Below are positions 1 to 11,474 of a stretch of DNA of 64,000 nt, in pieces; within the stretch, counting starts at the first letter, position 1, and every line of letters starts with the position of its first letter. The position numbers were made by a program, and so were the translations under genes. The notes below the pieces were generated by a model that did no database searches, was not told the DNA's origin, and saw only the letters and a list, made by a program, of their open reading frames with translations. The stretch is from Sclerotinia nivalis (lineage: Eukaryota > Ascomycota > Leotiomycetes > Helotiales > Sclerotiniaceae): contig JAPEIS010000001.1 in NCBI GenBank assembly GCA_029531795.1, forward strand, positions 6,634,001 through 6,698,000. The letters are read 5' to 3'.

Positions 1-1774
1 CCTCGGTAAGTCACTTCGGATTTTGAGAAAATGACTTCAGGGGCAGGCGAGGCGGTCGCGGTGGAGGTAATTGAGACGATGCCTGCGACGAGAAAGGCGG
101 GGGAACGCCAGAGAAGTTGCGATAGTTGGTACATGATGATGCAGATAAAGAAAAGATGTATGTCTCGAGAGGTTGGGGAGGTGCGATATAACGATGGATG
201 CAGCACATTCTTCGGTAATGTGCAACAGTTGCAATCCAACGCTCAAGCAACATCCCACCAACAATTAATTCAATATTTCCACTTTCCTGCATTTTCTCCC
301 ATTTGTGCTCATGCTTTGTGATATCATAATTGCCTGTCTTCATGGAATGCAACAAGTGCTTACGCGTTACATGTATGATAAGGAATTCACTGATAGTGAC
401 CATTCTTTTCAATCCCATTGACTTATTGAGGGAAGAGCAAAGGGGAATTTATGATGTTATGATTTTCGTCATGGGTTTCTTCGTTTGATAAACTATTTCG
501 GCTGAGATATAAGACTGTTCGTGTTCAGACCCCTGCTCGGTGCATAGCTGTATCTTCAAAGGCATGTTTGTGCTTTACGCCTGTAGTAGTCGGATTGTTT
601 GATGTGCTCAAAAGTCAAAGTGAAAAGAAATTTATATAGTGATCAACCACAAAGTCCATAGGGGTAGAAGTAGTTGAGGTCCGGACCCTGATCCTATGAT
701 CTCTCTCTTCTGCCAAATCCACATACCTAGCCCCATGATCCATCCCAGATCATTGAATAAAACAGAACACATACCATAATCGAAAGAAAGTAAAAGAGCC
801 CATATAAGGGAGATCAAGCTATTTTCTTTCGAACTCTAATCAGAATCAAGTCCGAAAGAGAAACAACCCTATTTTTAAGAATGAGACAAGTTCTAAAGTT
901 GGTATTACTGACATATCAACCTAAAGATTCTTGGAACACTTCCATTGAGCGAAGCAAGAACTTGCTTAAAAAAGAGAATTGGAATTCAATGAAAATCACA
1001 TATTGTTTCATCACCAACAAGAAATAATGATTCGATGAGACCAGATTAGATCAGATCAGATCAGATCCAATATAATTCAATACAAACGCCTCAAATGCCT
1101 CCAAAACTACTATGTGAAGGACCCTTCAATCCCCGCTTCCATCATTTTAACCGCAAAAATCATTAAAACAAGTTCCCCACGCCTTCATGATACTCATAGT
1201 CCGGCCAGTACTAACTTTAACGTTCAAGAATCAGAAATCATAAACAACTTAAAAGTTGACAAAAAGCAGAATCAAATTTTTGACAGTAGCAATAATCAAA
1301 ATTATTGTCATCATGGCTTCTCCAAACGTTGTTGCCATTATTTGGTGCCTTGCCGGTTACACACCTTGAATATTCATTTTGAGGATACATCGTGAACGAC
1401 TTACCTACTAAAAGGATGGTTTGTCTCAAGGCAGAAAAGGTACACGCGAAGCCACACTCCACGGACCATGAAAACTGGAACTTACTTCTATACAATAAAG
1501 AGTGAACAGCGGAGATAGACTACTGGTGAGGGGTGGAATTTCCAGATTCACTTCCTTTGAGCATCACCACCGCGGCATATTACGTTGCGCTTGATGGCCA
1601 GATCATCTGGATCAACCAAGTGTCAAAATATGGTAAAATATCACAGTTCGTTCAAACTTTCAAGGCTTCAAAAACCTGGCATGAAAATCATAATATTTAT
1701 CTTGCAACAGTTGTCTAATCCAATTTGATATCATGTTTCAGCGCCTCGCAACTATGCAATCAGAATGCAGCCCC
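1..1774. other. Left flank, no supported gene
   Basis: No gene is supported. The first 130 bases are clearly more GC-rich than the rest and contain a possible splice donor at about base 6 and an acceptor-like CAG near base 40, so the end of a gene lying to the left may be clipped here. A 135-codon ATG frame on the minus strand (418 to 11) overlaps a 96-codon plus frame and resembles no family I know. A short GATCA tandem run lies at about 1047-1067. The remainder is AT-rich and would include the 3' UTR of the aminotransferase. Confidence 0.4.
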
Positions 1775-3524
1775 TTACTCAACGCCGAAGCTATTTCTAA
1801 CAGCTACGCCAAATCTCTCAATAGCCTCTGTCATCTTTTCTTCCGATGCAGCAGCGAATGTGGCGCGGAAAAACATATCTACTGGTACAAAGCCACTCTT
1901 TTCAGCTGTGAACCAGCTACCTGGACAAATGAGAACACCTTGGTCGATACCGGCGAGGAAAATTTCTTGTTCGATATCTCCAATTGGCTTGGTTTTGGCA
2001 GATGGGTGTTTATGCCAATCTACTTGGAGCCAGAGCTAAATTTTGTTAGTGAAGTCATATCTATATTGAATCCATGAGATACTTACGAACATGCCGGCAG
2101 TTGGCGGATTCCAGCTTACAATATCCTTGGGCAAGTATTTTTCACAAGCGGCAAGAATAACGTTTCGACGTTTAGTATATTCCAACCGAAGATTGATAAG
2201 CCATTGAAGGTAACCATTATGTCCCCAGCTTTCCTCTAGAAGTTTGTAAAGAACCATCTGGGAGATTCCACTTGGATTTTGGTTCGAGTTCTCGTTGGAC
2301 CTGATAAATCTCTCGACAATTTGTTCGGAAGCGGTGATCCACCCTACTCTTGTACCAGGTGCAATGACTTTAGAGAAAGAATCCATTCGCATAACTCTTC
2401 CATCAGTATCGATGCTTAGATAAGTTGGTATGAGAGCCTTCAAAAATTCCTCATTGTTAGCCGGTGGTGGAACATCAGGAGCATCTGGACCAGTGTATGG
2501 TTGCATTTGAAGAAAATAGTAAGGTTCATCTTCTAAGATGTATACATCGTGCTTTTGGGCAACCTTGTAAATTGCATGTCGTCTTTTGGTACTTTGTGTT
2601 GCACCTGTAGGGTTTTGTCCGGAAGGTACGGTGTAAAGAACGAATGGTTTTCTAGCACCTCTTGCCTTTTCATCCCAGTTGCTCAAAATTTCATCCAAGG
2701 CTTCTGGCAAAAGACCTTCAGCATCCAGTTTGACACCCAAGAATTTTACACCCAGAGGAGCTGCGGTCTCTACAGCAGAAGCAAAAGTATATTCTTCGGA
2801 TAACACATAGTCACCTCTTTCACAGAATATGCGATATGCCTGCTCCAAAGCTGATGTACTTCCTACAGTGAGAGTACAACCCCAATCTGCGTAAGGTGGA
2901 TTGCAAACAATTTCGGTATGCTCTGTCACCCATCGAAGCATTTGTGCAGATCCTGTACCTTGTCCATAGTTGAGTGCGATAGATAAATCGTATGCTCCTT
3001 TGCCTTCTGATACATCATACTTCCCGGCAGTTATGATAGTTCCAGACTCTTTTGTTTGTTCTTCCGAAAAGTGAGGTATTGTAGGAACCTTGATGGATAT
3101 TTCTTCGATTGGGAAATATTCGGGGCATGGTAGACCTCCACCAAGAGAAATCATTCCAGGGCCCAAGTATCTGGCAGCATTTTTCAAGTTCGATGGCTTC
3201 CTTGATCTACTCTCGAGAGAGATACGGTCTGCAAGTAGTCAGTGAAAGTACATAACCATTTTGAAAGAGCGACTTACGATCAAATCTTTTTGCTTTTGGT
3301 TTCCATGTTGACTATGACTCATTAGACATGACCAGCTCTTTCGGATAGAATATACTAACAGGGTTTTTGAAATGATCACTAGTTGTAAATGCTGCTACAC
3401 CAGCAGTAAATTTCCCAGCCTTTGCACGTCTTGCAGAGACCCCATTGACAGTAAGTGGATCGGGAATGACTACGGATTCGGTGTCGACGACACCCTCGAC
3501 ATCAATTGCTGTTGGAGGTGCCAT
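1775..3524 (-). CDS. ARO8: Aromatic amino acid aminotransferase (ARO8-type, PLP-dependent)
   Basis: Class I/II PLP aminotransferase that interconverts aromatic amino acids (or 2-aminoadipate) and their 2-oxo acids in the cytosol. The model has four exons, complement of 1775-2035, 2087-3228, 3278-3311 and 3360-3524, giving 533 aa, with GTAAGT or GTTAGT donors and in-frame junctions. Exon 2 is only 34 bases. The spliced N-terminal region contains the ARO8 signature DHRISLESRSRKPS followed by ISLGGGLP. An NPTG motif lies at about residues 272-275, and the PLP Schiff-base lysine is expected at about Lys353 in SFSKVIAPGTRVGW. The C-terminal exon (LICPGSWF ... RATFAAASEEKMTEAIERFG) matches the family end. 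Length fits the fungal Aro8 family (about 500-550 aa). Exact substrate preference cannot be read from sequence; a 2-aminoadipate or kynurenine aminotransferase is the main alternative. Confidence 0.93.
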
Positions 3525-4631
3525 TTTCTCTTATCTGTCTTTGATTTGACTTGTAGAAGAAGGACGAGAAGTAAATGGAAAGAAAGATAGAAGTGATAAA
3601 GACAGAATCTCTGAGGAAAAGGCTGAGAAATACGGTGAGCTTATACTTGATGCGACTTCCCGTTGTTGAATATGTAGTTTACAAGGGTTGAGACAGTTGT
3701 TCAACCAATGTCAATTTCGAAGGGCGTGTCTTCCTGCGTAAGTTACTGGTAAGAAATGACCTACAAGAAAAGAATGTGGAGACGGAAGACGGAAGACGAC
3801 GTAAAGTGAAATAAGAAAGATAACAATGTGACTATGTGACTATGTGACTATCATATGGTACCAAATATTACCATATGTACCTGAAGATCATAGAAATTAT
3901 CATGTAATCGTAAAGTCATAAAAGTAATGGTCCACCTTTAGAGATGTCAGAGATTCAGAATGTGTAGAGGGGAAATCAAAAGTGCCGGTATCGCTTGGTA
4001 TTTAATGAAGGTTAATTTTTTTGGAGAAAAACGTTTATCACGATAGAAGCCGTAGATAAGCGATACGTCCTTTCCATTATTAGATTAGCTTAAGCGGTTC
4101 AATTCCATTGTGGAACGATCCAGGGTATCACGAAGATGGTGAATGTTATTGTTGCATATATTGGATTGACCAATAACGGGATCTTGGCTTCACAAATCCT
4201 AAGTGATTCGTTAACCGCTGCCCGGTAAAAGGGAAATGCTTCATATATACATAAAAGTCTTGGTAGAATCGGAATCTAATTCTATGTAACCCGAGTAGAT
4301 AGTTCTTGAGGTTATACTACATACGGTACTCGGATTGGCGCAAATGTTTCCAACTATTCTTATATTTACAGCAAAGAAAGGGAAATTGTAGAAAACACAA
4401 CATTATGTATGGCCATGTCCATTAGAAGATTTATTAGATCGCCAATTTGGTCATACATGTATGAATGTTGTTGATGTTACTTTGAGAAGGATGACTGTTC
4501 CCGATGCATATGGCTAAAAACAGCAAAAATATCCTGAAACCCTGAACTGTGTTTTCTTTCTATAAAGGGAACCCATCAGAGTGATATTAACTGTAAAAAC
4601 AGTGCAAAAAAGAACCTGCTGAAGGGGATTG
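3525..4631. other. Upstream region of the aminotransferase
   Basis: This is the presumed 5' leader and promoter of the minus-strand aminotransferase. It holds short direct repeats: two GACGGAA units near 3780 and three TGACTATG units at about 3829-3852, followed by a small inverted repeat CATATGGTA / TACCATATG. No open frame with family resemblance is seen. Confidence 0.5.
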
Positions 4632-4728
4632 AGCCCAACGCGGGGGTCGAACCCGCAACCTTGTGATTGACCTAGAACATCTTTCAATGGATAAGAGTCA
4701 CACGCTCTACCGATTGAGCTAGCCGGGC
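4632..4728 (-). tRNA. tRNA-Lys (CTT), intron-containing, copy 1
   Basis: A 7-bp acceptor stem (GCCCGGC with GTTGGGC), D arm, anticodon stem TGTGA/TCACA with loop CTCTTAA (anticodon CTT) and a T arm GCGGG-TTCGACC-CCCGC are all visible. A 24-base intron interrupts the gene one base 3' of the anticodon. The mature sequence is identical to the copies at 10385 and 30744, but the intron differs. The 5' flank (4729-4757) is shared with both other copies. Confidence 0.95.
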
Positions 4729-6152
4729 AGGCTGTTATAGGGCTGTTTGCTCTATTTGTTATGGAGAGTTGTTTGTCTGACTATATATTGGTGTGAACAA
4801 AATTTTACTTGGTGCGTTTATGGAACTACTCGCTATCCGTAAGCGAGCCTATTCTACTATCTTATTTTGCACTCTCGAACCTTCTAATAAATACACAAAG
4901 GTGGGATATCTAGCCAAAGAAATATTGAATTTCATTTCTGTGGATTTAGAATCTAAATATTTACATTTAATTCGTTTTCGAGCGAAATTCCAATTTTACG
5001 TTGATGCCATAATTCCGGTCACCTTTTTCGCTACACTCGGGGGTTAATGCACGGACATCGAATTTTCTACACGGAGTTTTTTTTTTAGATCTTGCTCCTT
5101 AAAACAACATTCATACTCCTATCTGATGATGAGATGAAATGGATATCAACACAAAAATTAATGATCATCGGGTCCTCAAACTTTTGATCTTTCAAGTAGT
5201 GTTGACGATCAGCACAGAGCAATCTTGCGAAACTACCTTGCGGCCGTCGATGGCTGCTATATGAAAGGTAAATCATAAAAGTTCCGATAAAGCAATGCAT
5301 ACTTTATGCCTTTGTCTCCTCTCATTTCGGACAATCTAGATCTCCTTGATAGCTCAAATTCAATCCTATCGGCCTCTCCTGTGTTTCATCGATGCAACCG
5401 CTGCAGTAAATGCCGCGCCCGGAGCCAATTATCACCAGTTATTACCCTTTTCCCCGTGTTTGCGCCGTTTTCATCTTTTGTTCCTGGCTAGCTCTGCTCA
5501 GTCTCATCTTCATTCAATATGTATCATGGGTTTGAGCAGGCCTAACAATGCTGTGTTTTGTGGGTCGCCTTGTGTATCCTATTCATTCCCTTTTGGGTTA
5601 CTGTACTCATATAACTATTACTCTACCAATGCACAGTCCCTAACTATGTTTGAAGTATGGGGAATTTCATTCTAAAAAAGTTGATGTACTGAGTATACAG
5701 ATTCCGTTGAACAATGCTAGTTCCTTCAGAAGTACTTTCTTCTAAGCAGTGGTCATCGATGGGTCCTGGGTCTATAACCTTAGGGGCGTGAGCCTTCAGT
5801 TTTTTGACAGCATGAGCAACAGGCTTCAGCTATTTCTATATCCTCCCAGTAGTTTTATATCCTCATATGCAATTTTGCGTCGAGCCTACTGGGATGAACT
5901 TTTCCAAATCTGAAATATTGTATATCAGGATGTATGATGTCGACCTAGATTTTTCTGCCAGTCACTCTAGAGATCTAGTGGCATTGTAGCTTATTGAATA
6001 ACTCATTTGCGATTATGGAGTTGTCAAGTATAAGTGGGCCGCCAGTGATGTCTATTATGTAGATTTCAGCAGCCATCATATTCTATTATTTACTTGACTT
6101 CCACGGAGGTTAAAACGAGCACATCGTCCTGATATATATACATTCGGTAAAT
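4729..6152. other. Intergenic, no supported gene
   Basis: The tRNA-Lys 5' flank is followed by AT-rich DNA. Plus frames around 5306-5675 (up to 109 codons) show Ser/Leu/Phe-rich translation without a recognisable domain and no intron structure. I cannot support a gene here, although a decayed coding remnant is possible. Confidence 0.4.
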
Positions 6153-7232
6153 ATGATGCTGTCACAGTCGCAGAATTGGCACTGTTGCCTAACAGCTTTT
6201 GCTCTCACACTGTCTGTCATCACGGCCTCTCCTGTGCTTGCTCAAACTTAAAGCTTCTCGAGTGTTGTCTCGGCATATTATGGAGCAACTATTATTACCG
6301 CAAGCACCCAGGTAAGATTTAAATGCCCCCTAACAACTTGTCATTCTTAATCCTTCTTGTAGGTCGTCACTTATTCGGATACCACGATGTTGATTAATGG
6401 TATTTTGACGTGGAATCTACAGCACAAACGTTGCCTCAAAACCCACAAGTATCCCATGGCAGGTACAGACAGATTAGAATATGATATACAACATAAGTTC
6501 AATTCATGACTCGTTGATTTATTAATGAAATAACTAAGTGGGGATAGCTTCACTTTCTTGATAATAGCCTCAGGCCGGACCCTATTTAATTTTACCGTAT
6601 ATTATGACCTTACGTACGATTTTAAGAGTCCAGTTTTGTAACAATTTCTTCGATTTGAACAATCAAGTTCGCCGTATTTGTAGGTAAGCAAAATCCGTAT
6701 TTGATGATCTAATTTTAGTTATGATATGCGGGTCATAAAGTACCTTAGGGCCGCTTATTCTATGGGATACACATTGACTGTCCCAGCTGGCTTGCTTCAA
6801 GCCGGAACTGTCATCGTTGGGTCCTCGATTCCTTACGTCACTTCAACCATTTACCTCGATGAGATTGTCAGCTTATACTTCAACGATTGGCGGTACCATT
6901 TTGGATGCCATATCAGTGACTACTATCACCAATACCACTATTATCTCAGCCTATGATTCGGCGTATATTTCCACAATTTCCACAATCTCCTCAATAGATT
7001 CGATACTTAGAACTATAATTGTGGCAATTCCTGCACTATATGTTACTTGAATCATTTATTTCGATAATTGAGAATCAGCCTACATTTCAAATATTGACGG
7101 AGATATAGATGTTGGGGTCGTTTTAGGCACAGTTACAACAACTAAATCCCTTCCTATTGATGGTGTAGTTTTCAGTTCAACTGTGTCCGTTGCTGGAACA
7201 ACTTCAGGAACAGTTCTTGTTGAATGTGTCTA
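6153..7232 (+). pseudogene. Decayed secreted Ser/Thr-rich adhesin-like gene
   Basis: An ATG at 6153 starts a 31-codon frame that reads as a classic signal peptide (hydrophobic LTAFALTLSVITA, then SPVLAQT) and ends at TAA 6246-6248. The same frame resumes directly after the stop (SFSSVVSAYYGATIITAS) up to a good donor near 6312 and acceptor near 6362. Downstream, Thr/Ser/Ile/Val-rich stretches appear in different frames, for example TIGGTILDAISVTTITNTT near 6885 and AGTTSGTVLVE near 7195, recalling the SGTV-type repeats of fungal cell-wall adhesins. The TAA would be a CAA glutamine codon before one C-to-T change. Frame changes and stops make this a pseudogene; the exact family is uncertain. 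It lies convergent to the GLEYA remnant. Confidence 0.55.
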
Positions 7233-7350
7233 AAGCGATCTCCCTGTTCTATCTCTCCAAAATTTAGAACAAGTTTCAATAACTATCATTTTTCAAATTC
7301 TACCGTCCCAACTCATGAAAGTCTGAATCTGGCATCTAATTCACAATTAT

Positions 7351-8106
7351 TTAACTTTCAGAGCCCCAAGCAGGATATCCTGGTGCCGAAGTGCCATCAC
7401 AGAAGACTTGCACCACATAAGGACTAGTAACCGTATTACCATCTAAAATGGTAGTTCCATCACGAGCGGTAATCGAGAAAGCAAAGGGTCCAGATCCGTC
7501 ACCATTTGCCCATAAGGATCTCATTAGATAATATTCTTCCCTTCAATCAAAATAATTGTAGATTTTTGTAGTGGATAACTGAATGTTACAACCAAAGTGG
7601 CATTAGCACATATCCAACCAGAATAGACATTGGCACCAACACAAAGAAAGGAGATATCATCGGCTGATGTTATGGTGAAGGTATAGATACTAACCATCTG
7701 GGAAAGAAGATAACCAACTAACGGTGGTATTTCCAGTAATTTCTGACATTTGTGTTTATAGGTTGGGTCGAAGTTCGCGTGTCCCGGCAGAGTTGATGAT
7801 TTGAGGGGTTTTTAGAAAAGGCTTCGAATTGTACCCCGCTGTTGTTACAGTTTACATCTGGGGTAGGTGCTGTAGTACCGAGAATTGTGGTTGTAGCAGC
7901 ACCCGTTCCGATTGTAGTTTTAATGTTCTTTTGATTATATACTTCCATTGTGAATTTTCAGATTGATTGATATTTTCATGATGTAAACAATTTTTTTTGA
8001 CGGTTACATTTGGTAGTATCCCACTTCCTTCCTCGACCTCGCTGGCCAGATGTTGTACCTGCCAACTTAGGTTTGAGCACGGACCAACATGATCCTCAAT
8101 TGACAT
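7351..8106 (-). pseudogene. GLEYA-domain adhesin pseudogene
   Basis: Translated on the minus strand, 7690 to 7351 contains the core of the GLEYA carbohydrate-binding domain of fungal cell-surface adhesins: YTFTITSADDISFLCVGA and NVYSGWICANATLVV, then after a break EYYLMRSLWANGDGSGPF and TTILDGNTVTSPYVVQVF, ending AWGSES and a TAA at 7351-7353. Upstream (7948-7720) the frame contains TTTILGTTAPTPDVNCNNSG, the Thr-rich linker and CNN motif that usually precede this domain. A frameshift near 7760 and a frameshift with stop near 7540 break the frame. Several Trp-to-Cys type changes (SFLC, GWIC) are also present. The N-terminal part up to 8106 has no recognisable signal peptide, so the 5' limit is uncertain. 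It is almost certainly not expressed as a full protein. Confidence 0.75.
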
Positions 8107-8976
8107 CTTGTCTCATTTCATCATTGATATATAAACACCTAAGCATTGAAACATCAGATTTCAATTGACTTCATCATTTTCACTAATTCACTATGCCCAA
8201 ATCACTTATCATACGCTTCTCATCATTACCTGCATGCCTGTATTGGTGCACCGGTCATTAATGATCTCGAGACGTCGCATTATATATGTTCCAATTCATG
8301 AATGAACTTGGCTCTTATCTGTTTGTTGATATTGACATTTTAGGTGACAACAACCAACACATCGAATCTATTCATGTTGCAGGGAAATTGGGATGATATA
8401 GCCCCTACAACAAGCTACATAACTTGATTGTTTGATACTGACTTCCAATGTTCGTCCGATTAGCAAGTTGTACTACTGCAATACGGTCAACAGCAAGCCA
8501 AATGGATGTTTGCCGGATTGAACTTCTTTCGAAGCGTATGGAACAGTGGCATTGAACTTTGATGCAAGCTTGTTAATTGAGAGAGGAGAGAGGTATACAA
8601 GTGTCATGCCGTTTCTCAAAAGCTTACCCCTTCATCATGATCTATCTGTCCAGTTGCTCCTTAATGATGGCGATAACCCCACATCAAGCACTTTGGTGGG
8701 TCCCTGGCCATATCTTATCCACAAGAACACCAAAACCAACTGGCGGCATACTGAATAAAATGGGTGCAATTCTGATAGAAGAACTGGTCCGAATACTCAC
8801 AGGATCATAATGGATGTTTTTCACAATCCATAGTCGTCCTTTTTCTCGTCCTGCCACTGCGAGTTATTCGGGAACTCGGACGGTCCACATCCACCATGAA
8901 ATTTCCACTTTCCATCCCCACGCTTTAGCAAGCTCGATTATGGTTTTCGATTGACACCTTCGTACACATCAAAGTA
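8107..8976. other. Intergenic, no supported gene
   Basis: AT-rich DNA. Overlapping plus frames at 8546-8810 (70 and 77 codons) have no family resemblance. Nothing else was seen. Confidence 0.4.
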
Positions 8977-9069
8977 GGCCGGATGGTGTAGTTGGTTATC
9001 ACGTGTCCTTAACAATTAAAAGTTGTTAAAATACGGACAAGGTCCTGGGATCGTGCCCCAGTCTGGTCA
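8977..9069 (+). tRNA. tRNA-Val (AAC), intron-containing, atypical T-loop
   Basis: Acceptor GGCCGGA/TCTGGTC (two G-U type pairs), D arm with a normal A box (TGGTGTAGTTGG), anticodon stem TGTCC/GGACA, loop TTAACA plus C with anticodon AAC, a roughly 19-base intron, and T stem CTGGG/CCCAG. The T-loop reads ATCGTGC instead of the usual TTCGATC, so positions 54 and 58 are exchanged (A54, T58). A58 is nearly invariant and part of the B box, so this may be a weak gene or a pseudogene despite intact stems. Confidence 0.7.
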
Positions 9070-9465
9070 TATCTTTTGCATTTTTGCTGTTTTTCCTGTT
9101 GTTTGAAAGTTGATGGTCGAGGAGGAAGGGGGATGCATTTTTTGTGTTGATTTTGGAGGATTGCAACTGATAGTGGGTCACTCGTGAATTATCCAAGGGA
9201 TATCCTCCGATGTGTGCTTCATATGGGGATTTTGGGAACATTGTCGCCCTACGAATATAACTTGATGAATATACACAGGACGATTCCCAAACCACATTGC
9301 TATCCTATCACTAAGGGATTAGAGCACTACAAATTTATGGAGTTTAGTAATAGGTTCTTCGAGTTGAAGTCATCGAAAGCTTTTATGTCCCATCAGGATG
9401 ACAATGGCCGAAAATGGATATAACACATGATATTTGAACTTGTCCCACCACAAATTTATAAGATT

Positions 9466-9565
9466 TCCCTGCTGGCGCAATGGTAGCGCGCAAGACTTCT
9501 AAGTAGTGATTGTATCTACACATGAATCGATCTTGAGGCTGTAGGTTCGAGACCTACGTAGGGAG
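9466..9565 (+). tRNA. tRNA-Arg (TCT), intron-containing
   Basis: Acceptor TCCCTGC/GTAGGGA, D stem GCGC/GCGC, anticodon stem CAAGA/TCTTG with anticodon TCT, and T arm GTAGG-TTCGAGA-CCTAC. A roughly 28-base intron follows the base 3' of the anticodon. A T-run near 9605 could end Pol III transcription. Confidence 0.92.
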
Positions 9566-10384
9566 TTACCCTGAGTATTATTGGTTTGAATCCGATATAG
9601 AAATCATTTTTTGCATGTTTGTTACAGTTTTTTTGCTGTTCGCCACAAGCAACGGGCTTAATTGGGGCAATATAAAGATGTATACTTAGAATAACCGCCA
9701 CCTCTTACGAGTAAATCTGTGGTCGAGGCTTGACACAACTAGAAGAAATGTCACATTAAAAGACTATCATACAAACTTGCCATGTAGAAGCACTGGATTT
9801 TCGGCTGTAATGCGCACAGTTGGGTGAATAGAAAGTAGCTATTAAAAATGAGCAGGCCAGAATAGTTATTTTTTTTATCTCGAATATCTACCAAGGTGAA
9901 GTCTCGCCTTTCATGCCACCGTCAAGTCTTTGAAACGCTGGTAATTTCAATGTGAACATCTCATCATATAATCGTTTGTTTGAAGTCGGATGGCTTTAGT
10001 GAAAGACATGCTGGATATACATCGGCTGCCAAAATCCCAGATACTTACCGCATGGTTTGGAGATAGATGTTTCCTTTTATCCTGGATAGTTAATGAACTT
10101 ATTCTTCAGAAATCTAAAAGATACTCAAAGTGACTAAATTTACTCAATGCTGGCAAACTACACATCATGGCAAATATCTTCAAAGGACTCCACTCTGAAA
10201 TGATAGCTTTTGGGTGGTTAGGTTTTGTTTAAGTGGAAGAGGGAGGTCCTTGCGAAAAAGTTGTTTCCGGCGCTAGTCAGAATTTTTTTTTCAGTTTCCC
10301 CACCAAGCAATTACTTGCATCAAATATATTTCAGAACAATCGTCTATCATTCAACAAATAGAGCAAACAGCCCTAGAACAGCCT
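9566..10384. other. Intergenic between tRNA-Arg and tRNA-Lys
   Basis: No gene seen. The last roughly 30 bases (from about 10356) are the conserved 5' flank ACAAATAGAGCAAACAGC shared with the other two tRNA-Lys copies. Confidence 0.5.
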
Positions 10385-10485
10385 GCCCGGCTAGCTCAAT
10401 CGGTAGAGCGTGTGACTCTTACGATTCTAAATCTATGAGTTCTTCTGATATCACAAGGTTGCGGGTTCGACCCCCGCGTTGGGCT
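10385..10485 (+). tRNA. tRNA-Lys (CTT), intron-containing, copy 2
   Basis: The mature sequence is identical to copies 1 and 3: acceptor GCCCGGC/GTTGGGC, anticodon CTT in loop CTCTTAA, T arm GCGGG-TTCGACC-CCCGC. The intron is about 28 bases and unlike those of the other copies. The 3' flank CAATTCCCTTCATTGA is shared with copy 3. A nine-T run at about 10515-10523 is a good Pol III terminator. Confidence 0.95.
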
Positions 10486-11022
10486 CAATTCCCTTCATTG
10501 ATTTATTTTTGATCTTTTTTTTTGGTCTATTTTTAATAGGATACATACATACATATCTCAGCTTGAGGTTTGAAAGCATAGTCTTCTTTCCGTTATTGTA
10601 TTTGTTTATGTTTTATGGTTTATGTCCATTGCTCCATGATAAATCTCTTCCATCACTTTTGATATCTTTATCACTTTGAAGCCAGAGACAGACTACTTTA
10701 GATGAACACTGAGAGGCACGAGTCATTGTAAAGGAAAATCTATACAGATTTTTTTAAATGCCTTTAGATAAATCAATGTTTGCATAAGATATTGTTAATT
10801 CATTTTACTATACTTGACTTTTAACATCTGAAATGCTCTGGATGGTTTATGGATATACTTACTTACTATCCTTGCGAAGTAAGTTAAATTACTTCGAAGG
10901 CCCACAAGTTTAAAGATGAAATCCACAACCGTTTAAACACGGGCTTCTCGAAGTGATCATAGCGTCCTATGAGCTACTTATACATCTAAGAGGGCCTCTC
11001 ACACATCGAATACAATAACACA
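10486..11022. other. Intergenic between tRNA-Lys and tRNA-Glu
   Basis: AT-rich DNA with the Pol III terminator-like T-run near 10515; no coding signal seen. Confidence 0.5.
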
Positions 11023-11121
11023 TCCGGCATGGTGTAGTGGCTAGCATTTCCGCCTCTCATTCGAAGCTTTACAGCTTCAATCAGGTCGCGGGAGACCGGG
11101 GTTCAATTCCCCGTACCGGAA
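11023..11121 (+). tRNA. tRNA-Glu (CTC), intron-containing
   Basis: Acceptor TCCGGCA with TACCGGA, A box TGGTGTAGTGG, anticodon stem TCCGC/GCGGG with loop CTCTCA plus C (anticodon CTC), and T arm CGGGG-TTCAATT-CCCCG. The intron is about 27 bases. The match to eukaryotic tRNA-Glu is close throughout. Confidence 0.94.
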
Positions 11122-11387
11122 TATCGTTTTGCCATTTCAATGTTTGAGGTTTTATTTGATAACCTCTCCTATTTTCTAAGCCCTCCCGGCGAAACAGCAA
11201 AAATGTAGTTTCTACTAGGTTCTGATTTCTTTCCAGTAGAAAGAATCTGCTCCCAACTTTTGTCCACTTGCCAAGTCCTCATAATGGAAAAGTTTTTCCG
11301 GCGAGGATTATGGGGCAAAATAAATGTACGCGAGTGGGGTGAATGCGGCCCTAGCGTATTTCACATGCAAAAAGAGAATTTGAATCA

Positions 11388-11474
11388 GGGCCTAATCCGG
11401 GATTGAACCGGAGACCTCTTACAATTTAGATTGGACAACCCAAAGCAAGAATTCTACCACTGAACTATCAGGCC
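11388..11474 (-). tRNA. tRNA-Pro (TGG), intron-containing
   Basis: Acceptor GGCCTGA/TTAGGCC, D arm AGTTCAGTGGTAGAAT, anticodon stem CTTGC/GTAAG with loop TTTGGGT (anticodon TGG), and T arm with TTCAATC loop. The intron is about 15 bases. The anticodon stem matches that of the tRNA-Pro (AGG) gene at 12069 on the other strand. Confidence 0.92.

Noticed and set aside
11..418. 135-codon minus frame at the left edge
   Set aside because: Has a real ATG, but no recognisable domain and it overlaps an equally long plus frame; the evidence is too weak to call a gene.
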